Below, piece after piece: positions 15,533 through 21,977 of a stretch of 23,519 bases of DNA. The DNA comes from DATLFQ01 sp035540915 (GTDB lineage: Bacteria > Actinomycetota > Acidimicrobiia > Acidimicrobiales > GCA-2861595), in assembly GCA_035540915.1 (NCBI GenBank), contig DATLFQ010000094.1, forward strand, positions 1-23,519, read 5' to 3'. The first letter of the stretch is position 1. Each line of letters begins with the position of its first letter. A program made the position numbers and the translations under genes. The notes beneath the pieces are model-generated. The model had not been told where the DNA came from and made no database searches. It was given only the letters and a program-made list of their open reading frames with translations.

Positions 15533-16927
15533 GTGCTCGACCCCCAGCTCGTGCAGCGTGTCCTCGACGCTTCGCTGCGCACCGGTGGCGACTTCGCCGA
15601 GCTGTTCGTGGAGGACCGCCGGTCCTCCGGCGCCCAGCTGGACGACGGCCGGGTCGAGCAGCTGACGTCGGGCCGCGACCGCGGGGCGGGCGTCCGGGTC
15701 GTGGTCGGCGACACGACTGGTTTCGCCCACACCGCCGACCTGTCAGAGGCCGGCCTCCTGCGGGCGGCGGCGGCTGCCGGGGCCGCGGCCCGCGACGGGG
15801 GCGGGGGCACCCGCACCGCGGTGAGGCGTCGGCCCGACGACGATTCGAGCCGGCCCTACGAGGTGCTGCCCGAGTCGGTGGCCAAGCACCGCAAGGTGGA
15901 GCTGTTGCTCCGGGCCGACGAGGCCGGTCGCGCCGCCGGCGGGGCCGTGACCCAGATGACGGTGGCCTACGCCGACGCCCGGCGCCAGATCCTGGTGGCC
16001 AACTCCGACGGGCTGCTCGTCGACGACGACGTGGTGCGCACCAGCTTCCGGGTCTCGGCCGTCGCCTCGGGCGACACCGGGATGCAGCAGGGCTACGAGA
16101 ACGTGGCCCGCACCACCGGCTTCGAGCTGTTCGACGAGGTCGAGGTGGAGTCGGTGGCCCGGGCCGCGGCGCGGCGGGCGCTGGCCAAGCTGGCGGCGCG
16201 GCCGGCGCCCACGGGCGTTCTGCCGGTCGTCATCAAGGCCGGTCGCGGCGCGGTGCTCTTCCACGAGGCCTGCGGCCACGGCTTCGAGGCCGACCACATC
16301 GAGAAGGGGGCCTCGGTGTTCACGGGCCGGGTCGGCGAGCAGGTGGCCAGCCCGCTGGTCACCCTGGTCGACGACGGCACCATGGCTCGGGAGTGGGGCG
16401 CCTCGGCGGTGGACGACGAGGGGGCGCCGGCGGCCCGCAACGTGCTCGTCCAGGACGGGATGCTCACCGACTACATGTGGGACTTCCTGCGGTCGCGCAA
16501 GGCCGGGCGGGCGTCGTCGGGCAACGGGCGCCGCCAGAGCTACCAGCACCTCCCGATGGTGCGGATGACCAACACCTACCTGCTGGCCGGGACGGAGGAC
16601 CCCGACGAGATCGTGCGCAAGACGCCCCGGGGCGTCTACGTCGCCCAGATCAACGGCGGCCAGGTCAACACCGTGACCGGCGACTTCGTGTTCGGCATGA
16701 GCGAGGCGTACCTCATCGAGAACGGTGAGGTCACCGTCCCGCTGCGGGGCGCCAACCTCATCGGCAATGGCCCCGAGGTGCTGCGGAACATCGACGCCGT
16801 GGGCTCGGACTTCGCCATGGCCAGCGGCGGGGGCACCTGCGGCAAGAACGGCCAGGGCGTTCCCGTCGGCATGGGCCAGCCCACCCTGCGGGTGACGGCC
16901 ATGACGGTCGGCGGCACCGCGGCGTGA
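15533..16927 (+). CDS. tldD: Metalloprotease TldD
   Basis: TldD is the catalytic half of the TldD/TldE heterodimeric zinc protease, which trims peptides such as microcin B17 leader and the CcdA antitoxin in E. coli. The 464-residue product has the zinc-binding HExxxH motif H244-E245-A-C-G-H248 (FHEACGHGFEAD) and the conserved Cys436 in GTCGKNGQGVPVGMGQP, thought to be a further zinc ligand. Its N-terminal domain has AELFVEDRRSSG and GAGVRVVVGDTTGFA. Length is typical. The GTG start follows a TANNNT box. Its stop overlaps the tldE start as GTGA. No obvious RiPP precursor or toxin-antitoxin pair lies in the window, so the substrate is unknown. Confidence 0.96.
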   Translation: MLDPQLVQRVLDASLRTGGDFAELFVEDRRSSGAQLDDGRVEQLTSGRDRGAGVRVVVGDTTGFAHTADLSEAGLLRAAAAAGAAARDGGGGTRTAVRRRPDDDSSRPYEVLPESVAKHRKVELLLRADEAGRAAGGAVTQMTVAYADARRQILVANSDGLLVDDDVVRTSFRVSAVASGDTGMQQGYENVARTTGFELFDEVEVESVARAAARRALAKLAARPAPTGVLPVVIKAGRGAVLFHEACGHGFEADHIEKGASVFTGRVGEQVASPLVTLVDDGTMAREWGASAVDDEGAPAARNVLVQDGMLTDYMWDFLRSRKAGRASSGNGRRQSYQHLPMVRMTNTYLLAGTEDPDEIVRKTPRGVYVAQINGGQVNTVTGDFVFGMSEAYLIENGEVTVPLRGANLIGNGPEVLRNIDAVGSDFAMASGGGTCGKNGQGVPVGMGQPTLRVTAMTVGGTAA

Positions 16928-18273
16928 GCGGGGTCGACCTCGGCCCCCTGGTGGAGAGGGTGGCCGGCTGGGCCCGGGCCGGCGAGCAGGTGGAGGCGTA
17001 CGCCGCCCGGGGCACCGAGCACGACGTCGTGGTCTACGACGGGCGGATCGAGTCGCTCACTGCGGCCACCTCACAGGGCATCGGGGTGCGGGTGGTCGTG
17101 GGCGGGCGCCAGGGCTTCGCCTACGCCGGCTCCCTGGACGACGACGTGGTGGCCGAGACGATGGCCGAGGCCCGCGACAACGCCGCCTTCGGCACACCCG
17201 ACGAGCACGCCGGCCTGGCCGTCCCCGACGGCGTCGCCGCCGCCACCTTGGACCTCTGGCGCGACGAGCTGGCCGCCTTCCCGGCGGCGGCCCGAGTCGA
17301 CCTGGCCTTCGACCTGGAGCGCCGCGTGCGGGCCGGCGACCGCCGCATCCGCAGCGTGCAGTCGGCCAGCTACGGCGACACCGCCTCGGAGTCCGCCGTG
17401 GCCACCAGCACCGGCATCACCGCCGGCAACCGTCGCACCGCCTGCTACCTGTCGGCGGTGGCGCTGGCGGCCGACGGGGACGAGAGCCAGATCGGCGTCG
17501 GCTACTCGGTGGGGCGCAGCCCGGGCGAGCTGAACCTCGACGAGGCGGTGGCCGACGCCGTCGAGCGGTCCACCCGGATGCTGGGCGCACGCAAGCCGGC
17601 GTCCGGCCGCCTGCCGGTGGTCCTCGACAAGCGGGTGACGACCACCCTGCTGTCGGTCCTGGCCGGCACCCTGTCGGGCGACGCCGTGCTCAAGGGCCGG
17701 TCGCTGTTCGCCAGCCGCCGGGGCGAGCAGGTGGCGGTGCCCTCCCTCACGCTGGTGGACGACCCCACCGACGCCCGGGCCTACGGCGCCGCGCCCTACG
17801 ACTCCGAAGGCCTGGCCTGCCGGCGAAACGTCCTCATCGCCGACGGCGTCCTGCAGGGCTTCGTCTACAACACCTACGCCGGCCGCCGCGCCGGGGTGGC
17901 GTCGACCGCGTCGGCCGTCCGCGGCGGGTTCCGCACCACCCCGGGCATCGGCTGCCGGGCGCTGGCGCTGGCGCCGGGCAGCACCGACGAGGCCGGCATC
18001 GTGGCGTTGGTGGGCGAGGGCGTGCTGGTGCGGTCGATCAGCGGCGTGCACTCGGGCGTCAGCAGCATCAGCGGCGACTTCTCGGTGGGCGCCGAGGGCC
18101 AGATGATCCGCGGCGGCGAGCTGGCCGAGCCGGTCCGGGAGATGACGATCGCGTCCACCATCCAGCGGATGCTGGGCGACGTGGTGGCGGTCGGCAACGA
18201 CGTCGAGTGGCTGCCCGGATCGGCGGCCGGCGTCACGCTGGCCGTCGGCGAGATGAGCATGGGTGGGGCCTGA
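16924..18273 (+). CDS. pmbA: TldE/PmbA, partner subunit of the TldD protease
   Basis: The 449-residue product is homologous to TldD along its length but lacks the HExxxH zinc site, which identifies the non-catalytic TldE/PmbA subunit. Markers include EAYAARGTEHDVVVYDGRIE, GIGVRVVVGGRQGFAYAG, the region RLPVVLDKRVTTTLLSVL where TldD has its zinc helix, and the C-terminal SGVSSISGDFSVGAEGQMI. It is translated from the GTGA overlap with tldD, which should give near-equal amounts of the two subunits. uppP starts 3 bases after its stop. Confidence 0.95.
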   Translation: MSGVDLGPLVERVAGWARAGEQVEAYAARGTEHDVVVYDGRIESLTAATSQGIGVRVVVGGRQGFAYAGSLDDDVVAETMAEARDNAAFGTPDEHAGLAVPDGVAAATLDLWRDELAAFPAAARVDLAFDLERRVRAGDRRIRSVQSASYGDTASESAVATSTGITAGNRRTACYLSAVALAADGDESQIGVGYSVGRSPGELNLDEAVADAVERSTRMLGARKPASGRLPVVLDKRVTTTLLSVLAGTLSGDAVLKGRSLFASRRGEQVAVPSLTLVDDPTDARAYGAAPYDSEGLACRRNVLIADGVLQGFVYNTYAGRRAGVASTASAVRGGFRTTPGIGCRALALAPGSTDEAGIVALVGEGVLVRSISGVHSGVSSISGDFSVGAEGQMIRGGELAEPVREMTIASTIQRMLGDVVAVGNDVEWLPGSAAGVTLAVGEMSMGGA

Positions 18274-18276
18274 GCC

Positions 18277-19068
18277 CTGCCCATCCTGCACGCCATCGTC
18301 CTCGGGATCGTCCAGGGCCTGACCGAGTTCCTGCCCATCTCCTCCAGCGGGCACCTGTCGGTGGTGCCCTGGCTGTTCGGGTGGGAGGAGCTGACCGCCG
18401 ACCCCGAGCTGCAGCGCAGCTTCGACGTCGCCCTCCACCTCGGCACCTTCGTGGGCGCCGCCGTCTACTTCCGGCGGGACCTGTGGCGGCTGGCCACCAG
18501 GCAGCGCCGCCTGGGCCTCCTGCTCGGGTTGTCGGCGGTGCCGGCGGCCCTGACCGGCGTGGCGCTCGAGTCGCTCGTCGACGAGCAGCTGAGCGCCAAG
18601 TGGCTCATCGGCGTGATGCTCATCGTGTTCGGGCTGGTCCTGGCGTGGGCCGACCGGCTGCCCGGCACGCGTGAGGCGGGCAGCTTCGGTCCCCGTGACG
18701 CACTGCTCATGGGGGCGGCCCAGGCCGCCGCCCTGCAGCCCGGGGTGTCGCGGTCGGGTGCCACCATGTCGATGGGGCGGCGCGTCGGGTTCGACCGGGA
18801 CGGGGCGGCCCGGCTGTCGTTCCTGATGAGCCTGCCCATCATCGCCGGGGCCGGCCTGTTCCAGGGCGCCCAGGTGGTGGCCGACGGCGGCCTGCCCCCC
18901 GGTGTCGCGCCGGCCTTCGCCTGGGGCATGGTCACCTCGGGCGTCACCGGCTTCGCCGCCGTCTGGCTCCTCCTGCGCCTCGTCCGCACCCGCACCTTCA
19001 CCCCCTTCGTCGTCTACCGCGTCCTCGCCGGCCTCTTCGTCCTCGCCCTGGCCGCCGTGCGAACCTGA
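18277..19068 (+). CDS. uppP: Undecaprenyl-diphosphate phosphatase UppP (BacA), CTG start
   Basis: UppP removes a phosphate from undecaprenyl diphosphate to recycle the lipid carrier for cell-wall synthesis, and it confers bacitracin tolerance. Starting at CTG 18277 the protein is 263 residues, close to E. coli UppP. The first residues PILHAIVLGIVQGLTEFLPI carry catalytic Glu17, and the following SSSGH motif carries His26. The second motif LQPGVSRSGATMS supplies the catalytic Arg. Several membrane helices follow. No ATG, GTG or TTG lies in this frame between the tldE stop and GTG 18361. Starting at 18361 would delete both catalytic residues of motif 1, so CTG is the best start. The run GGTGGGG (about 18262-18268) is a possible ribosome-binding site. 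Co-transcription with tldD-tldE is clear from the 3-base spacing. Confidence 0.93.
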   Translation: MPILHAIVLGIVQGLTEFLPISSSGHLSVVPWLFGWEELTADPELQRSFDVALHLGTFVGAAVYFRRDLWRLATRQRRLGLLLGLSAVPAALTGVALESLVDEQLSAKWLIGVMLIVFGLVLAWADRLPGTREAGSFGPRDALLMGAAQAAALQPGVSRSGATMSMGRRVGFDRDGAARLSFLMSLPIIAGAGLFQGAQVVADGGLPPGVAPAFAWGMVTSGVTGFAAVWLLLRLVRTRTFTPFVVYRVLAGLFVLALAAVRT

Positions 19069-19077
19069 CGCCCTCTC

Positions 19078-19163
19078 GCCGGTTGTGCTCCAGCAGCCGA
19101 GACACAACTGGCAGGTAGGCGTTGATCGTCGTGGTCGTGCGCCCGACCACGAGCTGCTGCCAG
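19078..19163. other. Structured convergent intergenic region with alternative pairings
   Basis: This spans most of the 103-base gap between convergent uppP and the SAF gene. Hairpin A is 19078-19087 with 19103-19112 (10 pairs, one G-T). Hairpin B is 19129-19137 with 19144-19152 (9 perfect pairs, 6-base loop). Two long-range pairings compete with A: CTGGCAG (19108-19114) with CTGCCAG (19157-19163), and the loop of A, CAGCAGC (19091-19097), with GCTGCTG (19153-19159). There is no T-run. It may be a bidirectional terminator, a REP-like element or a small structured RNA. Confidence 0.45.
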
Positions 19164-19171
19164 GTTCGGCG

Positions 19172-19771
19172 TCACGGACCGGTGAGGGCAAGCGTGACGA
19201 GGCCGCGGGTGATGGCGAAGGCGACGCGAGGGGCTTCGTCGGGGGTGACGGCGAGGGTGACGGCGTCGTCGTCGGTCGCCAGGACCAGGGCGGCGAGGGC
19301 GACGGGGACCGTCGGGGCGGCGGTCGGCTCGACGGTCTCGAAGGTGGCGAGCACGTCGACGCGGTGGCCCGGCTGCAGGGGCAGGCGGGCCGAGTCGACG
19401 GGGACCGCTACGGCCCGCATCCCCTCGGGGAGCAGGGCGGCGACGCCGTCGACCCCCTCGGGGGCCAGCCGGGACGCGAGGAGGACCTCGCCCTCGGCCA
19501 GGTCGACCAGCGCCACCCGTCCCCCCGGCGAGCGGGCCGGCGCCGCGACCGGCACGAGGGCGGCCGGCAGCCGCCGGAGGGCCACGTCGGCGGGCTGCAC
19601 GACCGAGCCGGCCGCCACGGCCCGGGCCGCCACGGCCACCTCCCGCAGGCCCCCCAGCTCGGCGGCCCGGTCGGCGGCCCGCCCCACGAGGCCCGACACG
19701 GTGGTGGCGGTGAGCAGGGCGACCGCCCCGGCGGCGGTCCAGAACAGCACGGGTGAGCGGCGAAGTCGCAC
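19172..19771 (-). CDS. SAF-domain protein, CpaB/RcpC-like
   Basis: The 199-residue product has one N-terminal membrane helix (about residues 8-28). A SAF domain follows (about 44-105: VAVAARAVAAGSVVQPADVALRRLP ending in LAEGEVLLASRLAP) and then a second beta-rich region (AVPVDSARLPLQPGHRVDVLATF), as in the Flp pilus assembly protein CpaB. It is shorter than typical CpaB (usually over 230 residues), and no other pilus gene is nearby, so a role in pilus assembly is uncertain. The GTG has GGAGG (19778-19782) 6 bases upstream. The MTA phosphorylase gene ends 65 bases before it on the same strand. A TAACCT box overlaps that stop and could be a weak promoter. Confidence 0.82.
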   Translation of the reverse strand: MRLRRSPVLFWTAAGAVALLTATTVSGLVGRAADRAAELGGLREVAVAARAVAAGSVVQPADVALRRLPAALVPVAAPARSPGGRVALVDLAEGEVLLASRLAPEGVDGVAALLPEGMRAVAVPVDSARLPLQPGHRVDVLATFETVEPTAAPTVPVALAALVLATDDDAVTLAVTPDEAPRVAFAITRGLVTLALTGP

Positions 19772-19836
19772 GGACGTCCTCCAGGGCGCGGCGGGGCGGA
19801 CCTGCTGGAGGGAAGGCGGCGGTGTCGACCTTGAGG

Positions 19837-20646
19837 TTACGTGCCGAGCGGGCCGCTGGAAAGGGCCGCCCCGCAGTCACAGGCCGGGTCCGCGGCCAGG
19901 GCCGGGATGGCGGCGAACAGCAGGGCTCGGGTGCGCTCGACGTTGCGGGCCAGCACCGCGAACACCACGTCCATGGTCACCGGCTCGATGCCGTCGACGC
20001 CCTCCAGCCCCGTGTCGTAGTCGGTGACCAGGGCCACGGCGGCGTAGCAGAGGCCCAGCTCCCGGGCCAGGTATGCCTCGGGGTACTGGGTCATGTTGAC
20101 CACCGACCAGCCGGCCGAGCGGTACCACGCCGACTCGGCCCGGGTGGAGAAGCGCGGCCCGCCGATGACCACGACCGTTCCCCCGTCGTGGACGGTGACG
20201 CCCTCGCCGGCGGCTGCGGCCACCAGGTCGCGCCGCAGGTCGGGGCAGTAGGGGTCGGCGAACGAGATGTGGCCGACCACGCCGCCGTCGAAGAAGGTGT
20301 CGGCCCGCCCCGAGGTCCGGTCGACCAGCTGGTCGCACACCACGAACTCGCCCGGGTGGATGCCGGGCTGCAGCGACCCGGCCGCGCACGGCCCCACGAT
20401 GCGGCGCACCCCGAGCTCCCGCATGGCCCAGAGGTTCGCCCGGTAGTTGACCCGGTGCGGCGGCAGTTCGTGGTGCACGCCGTGGCGGGGGAGGAAGGCG
20501 ACCCGCCGGTCGCCCACGGTGCCCACCGCGACGGGCGCCGACGGCGCTCCGTAGGGGGTGTGCAGGCTGACCGAGGTGACGTCGTCCAGGAAGGCGTAGA
20601 AGCCCGAGCCGCCGAAGACCCCGATCTCGGCCGACGGCCGGCTCAC
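19837..20646 (-). CDS. mtnP: S-methyl-5'-thioadenosine phosphorylase (MTAP)
   Basis: The enzyme splits methylthioadenosine, a by-product of polyamine and other SAM-dependent reactions, into adenine and methylthioribose-1-phosphate for methionine and purine salvage. The 269-residue product has GVFGGSGFY, phosphate-binding RHGVHHELPPHRVNYRAN, GPCAAGSL, GGPRFSTRAES, the substrate-binding NMTQYPEAYLAREL and purine-binding TDYDTG. The Asp residues after T in the last motif favour 6-amino purines (MTA or adenosine) over inosine/guanosine. A cysteine pair near the C-terminus (ACDCG) is present. The GTG start overlaps the fmdB stop as GTGA, so the gene is co-transcribed and may share HrcA control. 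Confidence 0.93.
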   Translation of the reverse strand: MSRPSAEIGVFGGSGFYAFLDDVTSVSLHTPYGAPSAPVAVGTVGDRRVAFLPRHGVHHELPPHRVNYRANLWAMRELGVRRIVGPCAAGSLQPGIHPGEFVVCDQLVDRTSGRADTFFDGGVVGHISFADPYCPDLRRDLVAAAAGEGVTVHDGGTVVVIGGPRFSTRAESAWYRSAGWSVVNMTQYPEAYLARELGLCYAAVALVTDYDTGLEGVDGIEPVTMDVVFAVLARNVERTRALLFAAIPALAADPACDCGAALSSGPLGT

Positions 20647-21020
20647 GACGGGGCGGCTGCCTTGGGGCTGCCCGAGGAGGGCCCCGACGACCCGCCGGCC
20701 TTCGACGAGCCCGACGGCTTTTCGCCCCCCGACTTCTCGCCCGACTTGTCCCCGGACTTCTCGCTCCCCGACTTCTCGCCCGACTTTTCCCCGACCTTCT
20801 CACCGGACTTCTCGCCCGACCGAGCGGTCCCGTTGCGCGACGCCGACCGGCTGTCGGTCTTGTAGAAGCCGGTGCCCTTGAACGAGATGCCCACCGCCCC
20901 GAACACCTTGCGGAGCGGTCCGCCGCAGGCCGGGCACTCGGTGCGGGGCGGGTCGGTGAACGACTGGACGACCTCGAGCTCTTCGCCGCAGCTCCGGCAC
21001 GCGTATTCGTAGGTGGGCAT
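20643..21020 (-). CDS. FmdB-family zinc-ribbon protein, probable Ruc-type redox chaperone
   Basis: The 125-residue product has a two-knuckle zinc ribbon (C8-x2-C11 and C29-x2-C32, starting MPTYEYACRSCGEELE). A conserved GISFKGTGFYKTD motif follows, then a long, highly charged tail with about eight S-G-E-K type units (residues 68-101) ending in Gly/Ser/Pro. The tail is almost certainly disordered. M. tuberculosis Rv0991c (Ruc) has the same architecture, acts as an oxidation-activated chaperone working with DnaK, and is under HrcA control. Here too a CIRCE element overlaps the promoter, and galU and moeA are the divergent neighbours. I therefore infer a Ruc orthologue. The ATG at 21020 is the conserved family start. 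GGAGG (21032-21036) lies 11 bases upstream, a long spacing. Confidence 0.9.
   Translation of the reverse strand: MPTYEYACRSCGEELEVVQSFTDPPRTECPACGGPLRKVFGAVGISFKGTGFYKTDSRSASRNGTARSGEKSGEKVGEKSGEKSGSEKSGDKSGEKSGGEKPSGSSKAGGSSGPSSGSPKAAAPS
20718..20819 (-). repeat. Imperfect 12-base tandem repeat encoding S-G-E-K units
   Basis: About eight units of the 12-base pattern GGCGAGAAGTCG (minus strand, permuted) encode SGEK with variants VGEK, SGSEK, SGDK and SGGEK. Two units have an extra in-frame codon. The region lies wholly inside the fmdB-like gene and is likely to vary in copy number between strains. Confidence 0.8.
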
Positions 21021-21037
21021 GCCCCGCTGGTCCTCCG

Positions 21038-21064
21038 TTAGCACTCGACCCGGCAGAGTGCCAG
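21038..21064. promoter_or_regulatory. CIRCE element (HrcA operator)
   Basis: The sequence is TTAGCACTC-N9-GAGTGCCAG. The left arm matches the CIRCE consensus TTAGCACTC at 9 of 9 positions. The right arm matches GAGTGCTAA at 7 of 9, and the spacer is exactly 9 bases. On the minus strand it overlaps the end of the -10 box and the expected start site of the fmdB-like gene, so HrcA binding would block it. The plus-strand galU -10 box lies 14 bases beyond the element. Confidence 0.88.
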
Positions 21065-21068
21065 GATA
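21063..21068 (-). promoter_or_regulatory. -10 box (TATCCT) of the fmdB-like gene
   Basis: TATCCT on the minus strand predicts a start site near 21055, inside the CIRCE element, and a leader of about 35 bases containing GGAGG. Confidence 0.5.
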
Positions 21069-21078
21069 TCGCACGGGG

Positions 21079-21084
21079 TACGGT
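21079..21084 (+). promoter_or_regulatory. -10 box (TACGGT), leaderless galU promoter
   Basis: TACGGT lies 8 bases before the galU GTG at 21093. No Shine-Dalgarno sequence is present. Confidence 0.5.
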
Positions 21085-21092
21085 AGGCGGCC

Positions 21093-21977
21093 GTGACACC
21101 AACCGTCCGAAAAGCGGTCATCCCGGCCGCCGGGCTGGGTACCCGCTTCCTGCCGGCGAGCAAGGCGCAGCCCAAGGAGATGCTGCCGGTCGTCGACAAG
21201 CCGGCCATCCAGTACGTCGTCGAGGAGGCCGTCCGGGCCGGGCTGCGCGACATCCTCATCATCACCGGCCGCGGCAAGCGGAGCCTCGAGGATCACTTCG
21301 ACCGCAGCTTCGAGCTGGAGTGGGAGCTGGAGTCCAAGGGCAAGCACGACCAGCTCAAGCAGGTGCAGGCCATCGCCGAGATGGCCGACATCCACTACGT
21401 CCGCCAGGGCAGCCCCATGGGCCTCGGCCATGCGGTCGGGGTGGCCCGCCAGCACGTGGGCGACGAGCCGTTCGCCGTCCTGCTGGGCGACGACATCATG
21501 GACGACCGGAGCCGCGTCCTGGAGGACATGCTGGGGGTGCACGAGCGCTACGGCCGCTCGGTGCTGTGCCTGAAGGAGGTCGCCCGCAAGGACGTGTCCT
21601 CCTACGGCTGCGTGCGGCCCGAGGCGGTGGAGGACACGCTGGTGCGGGTACTCGACATCGTGGAGAAGCCCGAACCCCAGGACGCGCCCTCGAACCTGGC
21701 CGTCATGGGGCGCTACGTCCTCACGCCGGAGATCTTCGGGGCGCTGGACCGGGTGAAGCCCGGCAAGGGCGGCGAGATCCAGCTCACCGATGCCATCGGG
21801 CTCCTGCTGCAGGAGCAGACCGTCTACGGCTACACCTTCGAGCACGGGCGCTACGACATCGGCAACAAGCTGGACTACCTGCGGGCCACCGTCGAGCTGG
21901 CCCTCGAGCGCGACGACATCGGCCCCGAGTTCCGCAGCTTCCTGGTCGACCTCGTCCAGCGGAAGAAGCTGGTCTGA
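21093..21977 (+). CDS. galU: UTP-glucose-1-phosphate uridylyltransferase GalU
   Basis: GalU makes UDP-glucose for cell-envelope polysaccharides and glycolipids. The 294-residue product shows the nucleotide-binding N-terminus PAAGLGTRFLP, the catalytic region KAQPKEMLPVVDKPAIQYVVEEA, GSPMGLGHAV, LLGDDIMD with metal-binding Asp, DIVEKP, GRYVLTPEIF and GGEIQLTDAI. All are standard for bacterial GalU. The first Lys context reads SKAQPKEM where TKAxPKEM is common. The GTG start follows a TANNNT box. It is divergent from the fmdB-like gene, and moeA overlaps or follows its stop directly, as in M. tuberculosis Rv0993-Rv0994. Confidence 0.96.
   Translation: MTPTVRKAVIPAAGLGTRFLPASKAQPKEMLPVVDKPAIQYVVEEAVRAGLRDILIITGRGKRSLEDHFDRSFELEWELESKGKHDQLKQVQAIAEMADIHYVRQGSPMGLGHAVGVARQHVGDEPFAVLLGDDIMDDRSRVLEDMLGVHERYGRSVLCLKEVARKDVSSYGCVRPEAVEDTLVRVLDIVEKPEPQDAPSNLAVMGRYVLTPEIFGALDRVKPGKGGEIQLTDAIGLLLQEQTVYGYTFEHGRYDIGNKLDYLRATVELALERDDIGPEFRSFLVDLVQRKKLV

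Noticed and set aside
15533..18273. tldD/tldE as part of a RiPP biosynthesis cluster
   Set aside because: No precursor-like small gene, cyclodehydratase, radical SAM enzyme or transporter is present. TldD/E is a widespread housekeeping protease.
17071..19191. A 706-codon minus-strand open frame across tldE and uppP
   Set aside because: It has low-complexity composition and no domain, and it runs opposite clear TldE and UppP motifs.
20718..20819. Short tandem array considered as a CRISPR or intergenic repeat
   Set aside because: It lies in frame inside a coding region, has no spacers, and encodes SGEK units.
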